The translations under genes were made by a program, and so were the position numbers. DNA of 64,000 nucleotides from the NCBI RefSeq assembly GCF_017353185.1, contig NZ_JAFMYV010000002.1, positions 682,001-746,000 on the forward strand, given 5' to 3'. Each line of letters opens with the position of its first letter. Position 1 is the first letter of the stretch. Of the stretch, positions 16,988-26,458 are shown in pieces. Under the pieces are notes generated by a model. That model ran no database searches. It was not told where the DNA came from and saw only the letters and a program-made list of their open reading frames with translations. The DNA comes from Fibrella rubiginis. Its GTDB lineage: Bacteria; Bacteroidota; Bacteroidia; Cytophagales; Spirosomataceae.

Positions 16988-17620
16988 TTAATCAGGCAGG
17001 ATGCGGATCATGATGTCTTTGTAGAGGACTTTGCTTTTGGGGTCGTGGCCTTGCAGGGCTACCGTGCCCCGGCTCAGGCGGCGTTTGATGGTACTGTTAG
17101 TCAGGCTGTCGGGTTCGGTATAGGTGTTGATTACCTTATCGTTGATCTTTACCGTCACCTGTTTGCCCTGCACCGTAATATCTTCGGTGTACCATTCGTC
17201 GTCTTTGACAAACGTTTCTTTCACGTCCTGCACACCATAGACGCTACCCGTTTTGCGCCAGTCGGTATGGGACTGGTTCACCTGGATTTCGTAACCCTGC
17301 GCGGGCCAGCCACCCTCCTGAAATGCAGTATGAATAAACATGCCGGAGTTGGAGCCGGGCATGGTTTTTACCTGCGCTTTCCACTCAAAATTCTTGAACG
17401 AATGGTTGCCCACGGGACCTTCGTAGAACAAATGCGCGGTAGGTCCGGCCACCACAATAGCCCCGTCCTGCACGCTGAACGTGTCGGCGTTTTTACCCAC
17501 TTTCCAGCCATTTAACGTCTTACCGTCGAAGAGGCTCATCCATTCGCCGGGGGCCTGACTATACATAAAGCCGGAACAAGCCAACAGGCAGGCAATACTG
17601 AGTGTGATTGTCGTTTTCAT
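16988..17620 (-). CDS. DUF1080 (3-keto-disaccharide hydrolase-like) secreted protein
   Basis: Protein of 210 aa with a signal peptide (to about residue 21). The DUF1080 jelly-roll fold is recognised by MSLFDGKTLNGWK, FEWKAQVKTMPGSNSGMFIHT, GYEIQVNQSH and GTVALQGHD. Relatives include enzymes acting on 3-keto-glycosides and glycan-binding proteins. It is probably periplasmic or surface-located. It stands alone with a strong terminator. Confidence 0.85.
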   Translation of the reverse strand: MKTTITLSIACLLACSGFMYSQAPGEWMSLFDGKTLNGWKVGKNADTFSVQDGAIVVAGPTAHLFYEGPVGNHSFKNFEWKAQVKTMPGSNSGMFIHTAFQEGGWPAQGYEIQVNQSHTDWRKTGSVYGVQDVKETFVKDDEWYTEDITVQGKQVTVKINDKVINTYTEPDSLTNSTIKRRLSRGTVALQGHDPKSKVLYKDIMIRILPD

Positions 17621-17703
17621 AAAGTTTAGTCTGGACTTTGTGCCACACGTGCTATAAAGACAAATGGACGATTACCTACCCTAGCCGCCAAGGCCATGTC
17701 TTT

Positions 17704-17777
17704 ACGCACAGACGCTCGCCAGAATGATATCTGGCGAGCGTCTGTGCGTGTATTTATCAAACCGGACTAAAGTCCGG
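17704..17777. repeat. Two hairpins downstream of the ABC1 kinase gene
   Basis: A perfect 20-bp stem with a 6-nt loop at 17704-17749 (ACGCACAGACGCTCGCCAGA and complement), followed by a smaller CCGGACT/AGTCCGG dyad at 17762-17777. They end 6 bp before the ABC1 kinase stop codon end and probably terminate its transcript. Confidence 0.75.
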
Positions 17778-17783
17778 GTTACG

Positions 17784-19112
17784 TTAAACAACGGCTATCA
17801 TCTTTGGCTTTAGCCATTCGGGCTTGTGCGTTACTACCTTGGCTTTCAATTCGTTGAGCAAAGCATACAGACCGTAATACGTCCGGTTTACGTACAAGCC
17901 GTCCTGCGAGCCACGCACCACTTTTGACGAACGTAGCTCTTCCAGTTTCGAGAGTTGATCGGCGAAGGCGTAGACGTTGTTGAAGTACTCATCGTCGCCG
18001 AAATCGAATTCATTGACGGCGAAGGGAGCACCCAGCATGTCGATCATTTGCATGAACAGGCCGGAGAAAAACTTGCGATCTTTGGGGCTGTCCTGCGGCA
18101 CCAGAAACTCCAGATTCGTAAAAATCTGCTGCGTCAGGGCTTCGTCTTTGATCGTGTCGGGGTTGATGAGCTGGAAATAATTATCGTAGTAAAAGTCGGG
18201 GATCACCTTCACGCAGCCGAAGTCGATCACGCCCATCGTGCCGTCGGCGCGCATGAGGAAATTGCCGGGGTGCGGATCAGCATGGACCTGCCGGAGGGTG
18301 TGAATCTGGAAATCGTAGAAATCCCACAGCGCCTGCCCAATCTTGTTGCGCACCTCCTGCGTGGGGTTGGTGGCCAAAAATTCTTTCAGGTGCAGCCCCT
18401 CCAGCCAGTCCATCGTCAGCACGCGCTTGCTCGACAGTTCGGGGTAGTATTTCGGGAACACCAAACTCGGTATGTGAGCGCAGGCTTCAGATATTTCCAC
18501 CGACCGTTTCAATTCCAGATCATAATCTGTCTCTTCCAGCAGTTTGCTTTCCACCTCACCCATATAGCGATCAATCTGACGCTCGTCGAGGTTCAGTAGT
18601 CTCACAGCCAATGGCTTGGCAATGCGCAGGTCAGACGTAACGGAATCAGCCACGCCGGGATACTGCACCTTCACGGCCAGCTTTTTCCCGTATTTATAAG
18701 CCACGTGCACCTGCCCGATACTGGCGGCATTGACCGAATTGATGTCGAATTTGTCGTACATCTCGCCCGGCGTTTTGCCAAACAGGGTACGGAACGTTTT
18801 GACCACCAACGGCCCTGACAGTGGCGGCGCGGAATACTGCGACATGGCAAATTTATCGCTGTAGGCCGTGGGTAAAAGGCCCCGGTCCATACTCAGCATC
18901 TGCGCCATTTTCAGCGCCGAACCTTTCAGTTCGCTCAGTGCATCGTAGATATCGGCAGCATTATCGTTGTGCAGGTCTTCCTTCGTCAGCGACGGATCGA
19001 CGAGCTTTTTGCTGTAATGCTTGATATAGTTACCCCCTACTTTCACACCGGCCTTAACAAACTGGCTGGCACGGGCAACCTTACTAGTTGGAACGGAGTT
19101 TTGGGTTTTCAT
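17784..19112 (-). CDS. ABC1/AarF/UbiB-family atypical kinase
   Basis: Protein of 442 aa from the Met of MKTQNSVPTSK; the longer frame reads into palindrome I and is not used. Motifs are the nucleotide-site helix ALKMAQMLS (in place of the usual KLGQ), GQVHVAYKYGKKLAVKVQYPG with the ATP Lys, the EETDYDLE motif, and the catalytic HADPHPGNF with VIDFG. Family members (UbiB/COQ8) have ATPase activity and support quinone or lipid biology; the target here is unknown. A TetR-type regulator precedes it on the same strand, separated by a 59-bp-arm hairpin that ends 10 bp before this start. Confidence 0.87.
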   Translation of the reverse strand: MKTQNSVPTSKVARASQFVKAGVKVGGNYIKHYSKKLVDPSLTKEDLHNDNAADIYDALSELKGSALKMAQMLSMDRGLLPTAYSDKFAMSQYSAPPLSGPLVVKTFRTLFGKTPGEMYDKFDINSVNAASIGQVHVAYKYGKKLAVKVQYPGVADSVTSDLRIAKPLAVRLLNLDERQIDRYMGEVESKLLEETDYDLELKRSVEISEACAHIPSLVFPKYYPELSSKRVLTMDWLEGLHLKEFLATNPTQEVRNKIGQALWDFYDFQIHTLRQVHADPHPGNFLMRADGTMGVIDFGCVKVIPDFYYDNYFQLINPDTIKDEALTQQIFTNLEFLVPQDSPKDRKFFSGLFMQMIDMLGAPFAVNEFDFGDDEYFNNVYAFADQLSKLEELRSSKVVRGSQDGLYVNRTYYGLYALLNELKAKVVTHKPEWLKPKMIAVV

Positions 19113-19121
19113 GATGAAGGG

Positions 19122-19249
19122 TAATGAAAAATGTAAACTGAAGAATCGGTCCGCCGATACGGTAAAATGTGGCTGTCGCAGGAGTACGCTTGCGACAGCC
19201 ACATTTTACCGTATCGGCGGACCGATTCTTCAGTTTACATTTTTCATTA
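19122..19249. repeat. Perfect 59-bp-arm palindrome I between tetR-like and ABC1 genes
   Basis: Arms 19122-19180 and 19191-19249 are perfect complements around a 10-nt loop. The outer bases show faint 7-bp periodicity (AATGAAA, AATGTAA, ACTGAAG); the loop end is GGCTGTCGCA. It shares GGTCCGCCG with palindrome R. It fills the gap between two co-directional genes almost completely. Confidence 0.93.
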
Positions 19250-19250
19250 T

Positions 19251-19940
19251 TTATCGATTCTGATAAGCAAACTTGGCGAAGTCGAAGAGGGTGTCCAGTG
19301 GCGAACGGCCGATGAGGTCGAACGTGGTGTTGACCGACTTTTCGATGGCTGTGTCGGTTTTTTCGAAGCCCTTGCTTACGTCTTTTATCCAGAAATCGAG
19401 GATGAACAGGGCCTGTGTCCAGAGAGCACCGGGGTAGCGGTCGGTAAGAAACGGGCGGGGTTCAACTTCACGGCTTTCGCGGCCTTCGGCCAGCAGGTCG
19501 CGGGCAAAATCGTTGAAGGCTTCCTTGAAGGGCATCAGTACCTGCGAGTTGACGGTACGGTTGCGTAGGCCAGCTTTGGCAATAGGCGAGGCCACAGCCA
19601 TGTCGCCACCGGCGTTCATACCCCGCAACCGACCATAGCTGTAAACCACAAAGCTGCGCTGCGCTTTGAGCAGTTCGATCCAGGTGTAGTAGAAGGCCAG
19701 CAGCTTCTCGCGGACGGAGTAGGTCTGGTAGGTATCGTCGGCCTCGACGGTCTGTTTCGACGCTTGAAAGAAGGCGAGCCAGACATCGGCTTCGATGGCA
19801 TCGAAGGAGGCGTAGTAATCGTAGAACTCAGCTTCGGCGAGTTTCAGTTTTTTGGCAAACTGGAAAACGGAGGTGGGCTGCTTGCCGTTTTCAAGGACGT
19901 ATTCAGTGTACGCCTTACGGATTTTTTCGAGCGTTTCCAT
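19251..19940 (-). CDS. TetR-family regulator with large C-terminal domain
   Basis: Protein of 229 aa. The N-terminal helix-turn-helix region matches TetR (EKIRKAYTEYVLENGKQPTSVFQFAKKLKLAEAEFYDYYASFDAIEADVW), and the rest is a helical ligand/dimer domain. Such regulators are found next to ABC1 kinase genes in Bacteroidota, so it may control the downstream kinase; the effector is not known. Its stop codon lies 1 bp from palindrome I. Confidence 0.75.
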   Translation of the reverse strand: METLEKIRKAYTEYVLENGKQPTSVFQFAKKLKLAEAEFYDYYASFDAIEADVWLAFFQASKQTVEADDTYQTYSVREKLLAFYYTWIELLKAQRSFVVYSYGRLRGMNAGGDMAVASPIAKAGLRNRTVNSQVLMPFKEAFNDFARDLLAEGRESREVEPRPFLTDRYPGALWTQALFILDFWIKDVSKGFEKTDTAIEKSVNTTFDLIGRSPLDTLFDFAKFAYQNR

Positions 19941-20034
19941 ATACTAAGGAAACTGACCGAACGGGGTAAAAGTTTGAGTATTTGGCCCTATCGGAATAAT
20001 AAACGCAGGTCGAGGCTTTTACAAAAGAGAACCT

Positions 20035-20535
20035 ATGCCAACACAACCCGAAATCTGGCTCCGGGGGCCGCAGCCGGGCATTCCGGCCCTGTTGCAACCC
20101 GCAGCCCACGCCCTGTTGCAAGCCCGCGAAGACCTTAACGCCGCCCTTGCGGCCTTCCCCGATGAGCGTCTGTGGGACCGTCCGGCGGGGGTAGCCTCGG
20201 TGGGGTTTCATTTGCAGCATATCGCCGGCGTGCAGGACCGGATGCTTACCTACGCCCGTGGCGAGCACCTGTCGGCCACTCAGTTTGCCGATCTTAAACA
20301 GGAGGGGCAACCCGCCACCGGACAAACTACCGTGGCCGAGCTGCTAACTCGCCTTAGCACCCAGACCGACCGCACCGTTGCTGCCCTGGCCCAAACCGAC
20401 CCAGATACCCTCCCGGATTACCGCACCGTGGGCCGGGCCGCGTTGCCATCTACCGTTATAGGCTTGCTCTTCCACGCCGCCGAACATACCATGCGCCATG
20501 TGGGGCAGTGTTTGGTGACGGTGAAAATGTATTGA
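20035..20535 (+). CDS. DinB-family protein
   Basis: Protein of 166 aa. DinB-fold four-helix bundle with the metal-binding His pattern: GFHLQHIAGVQDRML in the second helix and LLFHAAEHTMRHVGQ in the last. Family members are thiol- or nucleophile-transferases, or of unknown function. It is cytoplasmic. The TGA stop starts palindrome J. Confidence 0.85.
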   Translation: MPTQPEIWLRGPQPGIPALLQPAAHALLQAREDLNAALAAFPDERLWDRPAGVASVGFHLQHIAGVQDRMLTYARGEHLSATQFADLKQEGQPATGQTTVAELLTRLSTQTDRTVAALAQTDPDTLPDYRTVGRAALPSTVIGLLFHAAEHTMRHVGQCLVTVKMY

Positions 20536-20636
20536 TTTACGAATTACGATGTACGAATTACGATTTTTGCTGACGCATGAAATTGCTATAGAGCAAAAGG
20601 AGCGTCAGCAAGATCGTAATTCGTAATTCGTAAATC
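20534..20636. repeat. Heptad palindrome J (dinB-like to M20 gap)
   Basis: Left arm: GATTTAC, GAATTAC, GATGTAC, GAATTAC, then GATTTTTGCTGACGC. Right arm (complement): GATTTAC, GAATTAC, GAATTAC, then GATCTTGCTGACGC. The left arm therefore has one 7-bp unit more. The DinB stop codon overlaps its start and the M20 start is 9 bp after its end. Confidence 0.92.
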
Positions 20637-20645
20637 CTTACCTCC

Positions 20646-21725
20646 ATGAACAACCCTCTTGCCGAAAATGCCGTTGCCCTGCTAAAACAGCTCATCGCCA
20701 CGCCGTCAATGAGCCGGGAGGAAGGGCCAACGGCGGCGTTGATCGCGGCCTATTTTGAGCAGAACGGCGTGGCCTGCGAGCGGCTGGGGCATAACGTATG
20801 GGCCAAAAACCGCCATTTCGACCCCGCCAAGCCTACATTGCTACTCAATTCGCACCACGACACGGTAAAGCCCAACCCGTCGTGGACGCGTGATCCGTTT
20901 AGTCCGACGGTGGAAGGCGACGTGCTCTATGGCCTCGGCAGCAACGACGCAGGCGGTTGCCTGGTGAGTTTGCTGGCCCTGTTTGTACACCTATATAACC
21001 GCGCTGACCTAAGCCATAATCTGGTTGTGGCGGCTACGGCTGAAGAAGAAATTTCGGGGCGGGGCGGTATCGAATCCCTCCTGCCCCACCTGCCGCCGCT
21101 ATCCGTCGCTATTGTGGGTGAACCCACCCAAATGCAGCTTGCCATTGCCGAAAAAGGACTACTCGTGCTGGACTGTGTGGTACAGGGGCGGGCTGGTCAT
21201 GCTGCTCGTGACGAGGGTGAGAATGCCATTTACAAGGCACTACCTGACATGCAGTGGTTTCAGACCTATGCCTACCCAAAGGTATCGCCGTTGCTGGGGC
21301 CGGTGAAACAATCCGTCACGATCATACAGGCGGGTACGCAGCACAACGTAGTGCCCGATGTCTGCACGTTCACCGTCGACGTGCGGGTGACGGAGCAATA
21401 CACACTGGAAGAAGTGCTGGCTATCGTGCGCGAAAACGTTTCGGCCACGGTTACGCCCCGGTCGGTGCGGCTGCGGCCATCGGGCATTGCAATTGATCAC
21501 CCGCTGGTGCAGGCAGGGCTGGCTCTGGGCCGTACCACCTACGGCTCGCCTACGCTGTCGGATCAGGCATTACTGACGCAGCATGGACGGGTGATTCCGT
21601 CATTGAAGTGTGGTCCCGGTCATTCTGAGCGGTCACATACCGCCAACGAGTTTGTGTTGCTGAGCGAAGTGGAAGCTGGTATTGAGGGGTATATGGCGCT
21701 GCTGGCCGGAATTGGCATTGGCTAA
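20646..21725 (+). CDS. M20-family metallohydrolase (ArgE/DapE-like deacylase)
   Basis: Protein of 359 aa. Zinc-site motifs are intact: LLLNSHHDTV (His), GSNDAGG (bridging Asp), AEEEISG (general base plus ligand Glu), VGEPT (Glu) and the late GPGHSERSHTANEF (His). It removes an acyl group from an amino acid; in Bacteroidota proteins of this subtype often serve as N-acetylornithine (or acetyl-lysine) deacetylase in arginine synthesis. No arg or lys genes are adjacent, so the exact substrate is inferred. It is cytoplasmic. Confidence 0.82.
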   Translation: MNNPLAENAVALLKQLIATPSMSREEGPTAALIAAYFEQNGVACERLGHNVWAKNRHFDPAKPTLLLNSHHDTVKPNPSWTRDPFSPTVEGDVLYGLGSNDAGGCLVSLLALFVHLYNRADLSHNLVVAATAEEEISGRGGIESLLPHLPPLSVAIVGEPTQMQLAIAEKGLLVLDCVVQGRAGHAARDEGENAIYKALPDMQWFQTYAYPKVSPLLGPVKQSVTIIQAGTQHNVVPDVCTFTVDVRVTEQYTLEEVLAIVRENVSATVTPRSVRLRPSGIAIDHPLVQAGLALGRTTYGSPTLSDQALLTQHGRVIPSLKCGPGHSERSHTANEFVLLSEVEAGIEGYMALLAGIGIG

Positions 21726-21825
21726 TCGGACGGCAGCGCGCAATCGCAGGTAGCGCCCAACTAAACAGGAAACGAACCTTCTTTTCTGCTTTATGAGCCT
21801 GACGACTTTCCCTGTCAGACCACTC

Positions 21826-23214
21826 ATGAAAAACGCCCTGCTCGTACTGCTTTTTGCCGTAACAAACTTCCTCTCCTACGCCCAGACGCCTTTTTCGCAC
21901 GGTCGGCTACGGGTGTCGGAGAATAAACGCTACCTGGTCCATCAGGACAATACGCCGTTTTTCTGGCTTGGCGACACCGCCTGGGAATTGTTTCACCGGC
22001 TGAACCGCGAAGAGGCCGATCAGTACCTGAAACGCCGTGCCGCGCAGGGGTTTACCGTGGTGCAGGCCGTTGCCCTGGCCGAGTTCGACGGCCTGAAAGA
22101 ACCCAACCCTTACGGCGAAACGCCCCTGCGTAACAACGACCCCACCACCCCCAACGAAGCCTATTTCGCCCACGTCGACTACATCATCGACCGTGCGGCG
22201 AGCTATGGTATGGTCGTGGCGTTTCTGCCTACCTGGGGCGACAAGCTGTTTAAAAGTGGCTGGGGACAGGGACCGGAAATCTTCAACCAAACTAACGCCC
22301 GCGTTTATGGCCGGTACGTGGGCAACCGCTACAAAAACCGCGAAAACATCGTTTGGGTGCTGGGTGGCGACCGCAACCCGCGCGACGGCTCCGCCGACGT
22401 GGCCGTGTGGCGGGCCATGGCCGAGGGCATTCAGGACGGCGTGGGTGGAGCCGACAAAGCGCTGATCACCTATCACCCGCAACCCAACGGCATGGAGGCA
22501 GGGGCGGGCAAGTGGTTCAACACCGAACCCTGGTTTGACCTGAATATGCATCAGAATGGACACTGTCGCGCCACGCCTATGTACGATTTCATTACGGCAG
22601 CCTATAACCGCCAACCCACCCGGCCTACCCTCGACGCCGAGCCTATTTACGAAGATCACCCGGTCTGTTTCAACGCCAACGACCTAGGCACCTCCAACGC
22701 GTATGACGTTCGGCTGTATGCCTACCTCGATCTGTTTGCGGGTGCCTTTGGCCATACCTACGGCTGCCACGACATCTGGCAGATGTATAGTAACGCCCGC
22801 CCCGCCGTAAACAGCCCGCATCTATTCTGGCAACAGGCCCTGGACCTGCCCGGCGCCAACCAGATGGCCCACGTCAGGAAGCTCATGACCGCCCGCCCCC
22901 TGCTGGACCGCGTACCCGACCAATCGCTGATTATAGAGAACAACCTCGGCCCTGCCGAACGCATTCAGGCCACGCGGGGGAAAGACTACGCTTTTGTCTA
23001 TTCGGCTGTGGGTAAGCCGTTTACGATCAACCCGGGTAAGCTTTTGGGCAAACAATTCACGGCCACCTGGTTTGATCCACGGACGGGAAAAGCACAGTCG
23101 GCAGGGGCGTTTACCAACCAGAAACCACAACGGTTTACCCCTCCCGACAGCGGTTACGGCCATGATTGGGTGCTGGTGCTCGACAACGCTGCCAAAAACT
23201 ACCCTGCCTTTTAA
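21826..23214 (+). CDS. GH140-like glycoside hydrolase (DUF4038)
   Basis: Protein of 462 aa from MKNALLVLLFAV, a signal peptide ending SYAQ. The DUF4038 TIM barrel is read from RYLVHQDNTPFFWLGDTAWELFHRLNREEADQYLKRRAAQGF. Probable catalytic acids are the Asp in WVLGGDRNP and the Glu in LDAEPIYED, as in GH140 apiosidases of pectin degradation. The C-terminal part (from about 365) is the usual beta domain (TRGKDYAFVYSAVGKPF...ATWFDPRTG). It is secreted or periplasmic. Activity on apiose-type side chains is an inference from family. Confidence 0.85.
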   Translation: MKNALLVLLFAVTNFLSYAQTPFSHGRLRVSENKRYLVHQDNTPFFWLGDTAWELFHRLNREEADQYLKRRAAQGFTVVQAVALAEFDGLKEPNPYGETPLRNNDPTTPNEAYFAHVDYIIDRAASYGMVVAFLPTWGDKLFKSGWGQGPEIFNQTNARVYGRYVGNRYKNRENIVWVLGGDRNPRDGSADVAVWRAMAEGIQDGVGGADKALITYHPQPNGMEAGAGKWFNTEPWFDLNMHQNGHCRATPMYDFITAAYNRQPTRPTLDAEPIYEDHPVCFNANDLGTSNAYDVRLYAYLDLFAGAFGHTYGCHDIWQMYSNARPAVNSPHLFWQQALDLPGANQMAHVRKLMTARPLLDRVPDQSLIIENNLGPAERIQATRGKDYAFVYSAVGKPFTINPGKLLGKQFTATWFDPRTGKAQSAGAFTNQKPQRFTPPDSGYGHDWVLVLDNAAKNYPAF

Positions 23215-23280
23215 CGCGGCCGGTCGGTATCTTAGCAGCACCACTTCCAGCGTTGTCGTTGCTGACTCATTGACCACTCT

Positions 23281-26265
23281 ATGCGTTTTTTTCCGTTCGC
23301 CTTTTTGCTGCTGACTGCCTTCACGGCTGTTGGTCAGGGACTGCCTATTCTCGACCAGAATCCGTCGTCGTTGCGCTGGTACAGGATCAACACCCCCCAT
23401 TTTCGCGTTATCTACCCCGCTGGTTTTGAGGCACCTGCCCGCCGTACGGCGCAACGGCTGGAGGAGGTGTATGAGCCCGACGGGGCCGGACTGGAACGAC
23501 GCCCCCGGCCCCTGTCGGTGGTGTTGCAAAATCAGACTACGGTGAGCAATGGGTTTGCCACGCTCTATCCGCGCCATGCCGAGTTTTTCACCACGCCCCC
23601 ACAAGACCCGGCCCTGCTGGGTACCAACACCTGGACCGACCTGCTGGCCGTGCACGAGTACCGCCACATTGTGCAGTATGAAAAGGCGTTGCAGGGCTAC
23701 GGACGGGTGCTCTATACACTGCTAGGTGCACAGGGGCTGAGTTTCCCGGCGCAGATTGTAACGCCGGGCTGGTTTCTGGAAGGCGACGCTGTGGGTACCG
23801 AAACCATCCTGACGCGCTCTGGCCGGGGCCGCATTCCCGAATTTGAACTGGGCATGCGCACCAACCTGCTCACCCGGCCCGTCTTCAGCTTTGCCAAAGC
23901 CACGGGCGGCTCATTCCGTGATAACGTACCCAACCATTACGAGCTGGGCTACTTCCTCACCACCAAACTCAAGCGTAGCTATGGTCCCAATGCCTGGAGC
24001 AAGGCGCTGAACAGGATCTACACGCAGTTCCCGTTTTACCCGTTTTCGTTTTCCAACGGCCTGAAACAAAGCACCAAATCAGCCGAGAATCCGGGTGGCA
24101 CGAGCGTGGATGCCCTCTATCGCGAAACAATGAATGACCTGATCGAGACCTGGAAAAAGAAGCGCGAAGGCCTGACCATCACCCCCGCCACGCTATACCC
24201 GGTTCTGGCCGAAAAAGCCCGGACCGAGCCATCGGACCGCACCCGCCCCGTTTTTACCAACTATCGCTTCCCGCAGTATCTTTCCGACAGCACGATACTG
24301 TGCATCAAAAGTGGCCTCGGCGACATTGCCCAACTGGTGTTGCTGAGCCGGAATGGGGTTGAAAAACGGGTGTATAAACAGGGGCTGATCCTGAACGACC
24401 CGGCCTATTTCTCGGCTACACCACAACGGGCCTGCTGGATCGAAAATCGGTTCGATCCGCGCTGGCGGTCAAGGATTTACGGCGAAATAAAACTGCTTGA
24501 CCTGACCACCGGTACCCTCCGTCGCCTCAGTACGCGTGGCCGCTACACCGCCGTGGCTCTGTCGCCCGACAGCCAGAAGCTGATTGCCCTTCGCAATGAG
24601 ACAGATAACCAGAACCGGCTGGTGGTGCTGGATGCCAACACGGGCCGCGAGCTAAGCATATTGCCCAATCCCGCTAATGACCTCTACGTTCACCCCCGCT
24701 GGCATAACAACCGGCAGATCGTGACGGTAACGCTATCAAAGGCAGGCAAGACGATTGCGTATATAGACACCCAAACGGGCGACAAACGAGCGTTGATGCC
24801 CGTGGCGAATGTCAATATCAGCCACCCGCAGTCGTACGGCAACACGCACATTCTGTTTAATTCGCCGCAGTCGGGCATCGACAATATCTACGCCGTAGAG
24901 ATCGCCTCGGGGCAGGTGTCGCAGGTGACATCGCGGCCATTTGGTGCCTATCACGCCACGGTGTCGCCCAACATCCGCACGATGGCCGTGCAGGACTACG
25001 ACACCCACGGTTTCCGCGTTGCCGAACTGCCGCTGGATCCCGCTGCCTGGCCCCCCATAACGGCCCAAACCGACCAGACCACACGCTATTTTGGTCCGCT
25101 ACCCGACGCTGGCAATCAGACGCTTACACCCATTGTCACGGATTCGATACCAGCCCTGTCTACATCTCCGCCCCAACGCTACCGCCGACTCACCAACGCC
25201 CTGAATGTGTATGGCTGGGGGCCGGCCTTCAGTTCCAACGGGCAGGGGCTGACGGTGGGCATACAGTCGCAGGATATTCTGGCTACCACCCAGGTGTCGG
25301 CGGCATACGTCTATGACCAGAGCGAAAAAGTGGGGGCATTCGCGGCCAATCTGAGCTACCAGGGCCTTTATCCGGTGCTCGACGTGGGCTTCCAGACGGG
25401 CAACCGCCGCACCAGTGTCTACCTGGACAGGGTGCTTCCTCTCGACAGTTTGCGCACCGACACCTGGCACTACAACCAACTCACGGCGGGGATTCGGTTG
25501 CCCCTGGTGCTAACCCAATCGCGGTTTAACCAAAGCGCGAGCCTGTCGGCCTACTATGGCTTTATGAACGTAACGGGCTACGACCTGCCGGGGCGGCTAC
25601 TGACCGAAAGTGGTAACGGCAACCTGCATACCCTGACCTATGGGGCAGCCTACAGCTATACGCTCCGCCAAAGCTACCGCGACGTGGGACCACGGCTGGG
25701 GGTGACAATGAACTCATCGATACGGCACACACCACTGGCCACGGCAACGGGGCAGCTACGCGGTATGCAGTGGGGGTCGTCGGTCAACGTGTTTTTGCCG
25801 GGTGTTGGTAAGCATCACAGCCTGCGCCTGCGGGGGGCGTATCAATACCAGTGGGGTACGCCCGACGCCAACCGACTCTATCGCTTTCAGGCCAGCGTGC
25901 TCTACCCGCGTGGGGCTCCCTACGTAGCGTTTGACAACCTCACGGTGGTCGGGGCCGACTACCGCCTCCCCCTCGCCGACGTGCACTGGTCGCTCACTCG
26001 GTTGCTCTACGTCCAACGCATCAAAGGCAACCTCTTCTCCGACTATGCCCGGGGCACCAGCAACGTGATTCAGACCGACACTCGGGGGGTGCCCCGTGCC
26101 GTTGTTCCCGTCAGCAGCTACGACTGGACGGTGGGAGCCGATATTTCCTTCGTTTTCAACCCACTTCGCCTTCGCACCCCGCTGGAACTCGGCCTCCGCA
26201 CGATCTACGACATCCGCCGTCAGCAATGGCTGGTGCAGCCGCTGGTGATTGATATTGGCTTTTAG
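23281..26265 (+). CDS. Large secreted peptidase-MA-like plus beta-propeller plus outer-membrane barrel protein
   Basis: Protein of 994 aa with a signal peptide (to about residue 18). Residues about 35-330 carry a gluzincin-type zinc motif HEYRH, with the third ligand region PGWFLEGDAVGTE about 50 residues later. Residues about 330-620 hold WD40/TolB-like propeller blades (LSPDSQKLIALRNETDNQNRLVVLD; HPRWHNNRQIVTVTLSKAGKTIAYID). The last 330 residues are beta-strand rich and end in Phe, as outer-membrane barrels do. It is probably a surface or periplasmic protease anchored by its own barrel. Substrate unknown. Confidence 0.72.
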   Translation: MRFFPFAFLLLTAFTAVGQGLPILDQNPSSLRWYRINTPHFRVIYPAGFEAPARRTAQRLEEVYEPDGAGLERRPRPLSVVLQNQTTVSNGFATLYPRHAEFFTTPPQDPALLGTNTWTDLLAVHEYRHIVQYEKALQGYGRVLYTLLGAQGLSFPAQIVTPGWFLEGDAVGTETILTRSGRGRIPEFELGMRTNLLTRPVFSFAKATGGSFRDNVPNHYELGYFLTTKLKRSYGPNAWSKALNRIYTQFPFYPFSFSNGLKQSTKSAENPGGTSVDALYRETMNDLIETWKKKREGLTITPATLYPVLAEKARTEPSDRTRPVFTNYRFPQYLSDSTILCIKSGLGDIAQLVLLSRNGVEKRVYKQGLILNDPAYFSATPQRACWIENRFDPRWRSRIYGEIKLLDLTTGTLRRLSTRGRYTAVALSPDSQKLIALRNETDNQNRLVVLDANTGRELSILPNPANDLYVHPRWHNNRQIVTVTLSKAGKTIAYIDTQTGDKRALMPVANVNISHPQSYGNTHILFNSPQSGIDNIYAVEIASGQVSQVTSRPFGAYHATVSPNIRTMAVQDYDTHGFRVAELPLDPAAWPPITAQTDQTTRYFGPLPDAGNQTLTPIVTDSIPALSTSPPQRYRRLTNALNVYGWGPAFSSNGQGLTVGIQSQDILATTQVSAAYVYDQSEKVGAFAANLSYQGLYPVLDVGFQTGNRRTSVYLDRVLPLDSLRTDTWHYNQLTAGIRLPLVLTQSRFNQSASLSAYYGFMNVTGYDLPGRLLTESGNGNLHTLTYGAAYSYTLRQSYRDVGPRLGVTMNSSIRHTPLATATGQLRGMQWGSSVNVFLPGVGKHHSLRLRGAYQYQWGTPDANRLYRFQASVLYPRGAPYVAFDNLTVVGADYRLPLADVHWSLTRLLYVQRIKGNLFSDYARGTSNVIQTDTRGVPRAVVPVSSYDWTVGADISFVFNPLRLRTPLELGLRTIYDIRRQQWLVQPLVIDIGF

Positions 26266-26458
26266 TTTGAGGGTGGTTAGGTAATGAGACCGGACCGCGT
26301 TCCACCCTGTTGTGCGATTTATGACATTATGAAATTGGTCAGCACGGCAGATGATTGTGTGGTACAAGGGGGAGAGTTTTCACCATAAATTAATTGACTC
26401 CCTGCAACAGCCTTACTCTATAGGCCGTAATCCTGTACAAAACCAACTTAATACAACG

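Noticed and set aside
17955-18599. Plus-strand frame opposite the ABC1 kinase
   Set aside because: Shadow of a well-supported gene with intact kinase motifs.
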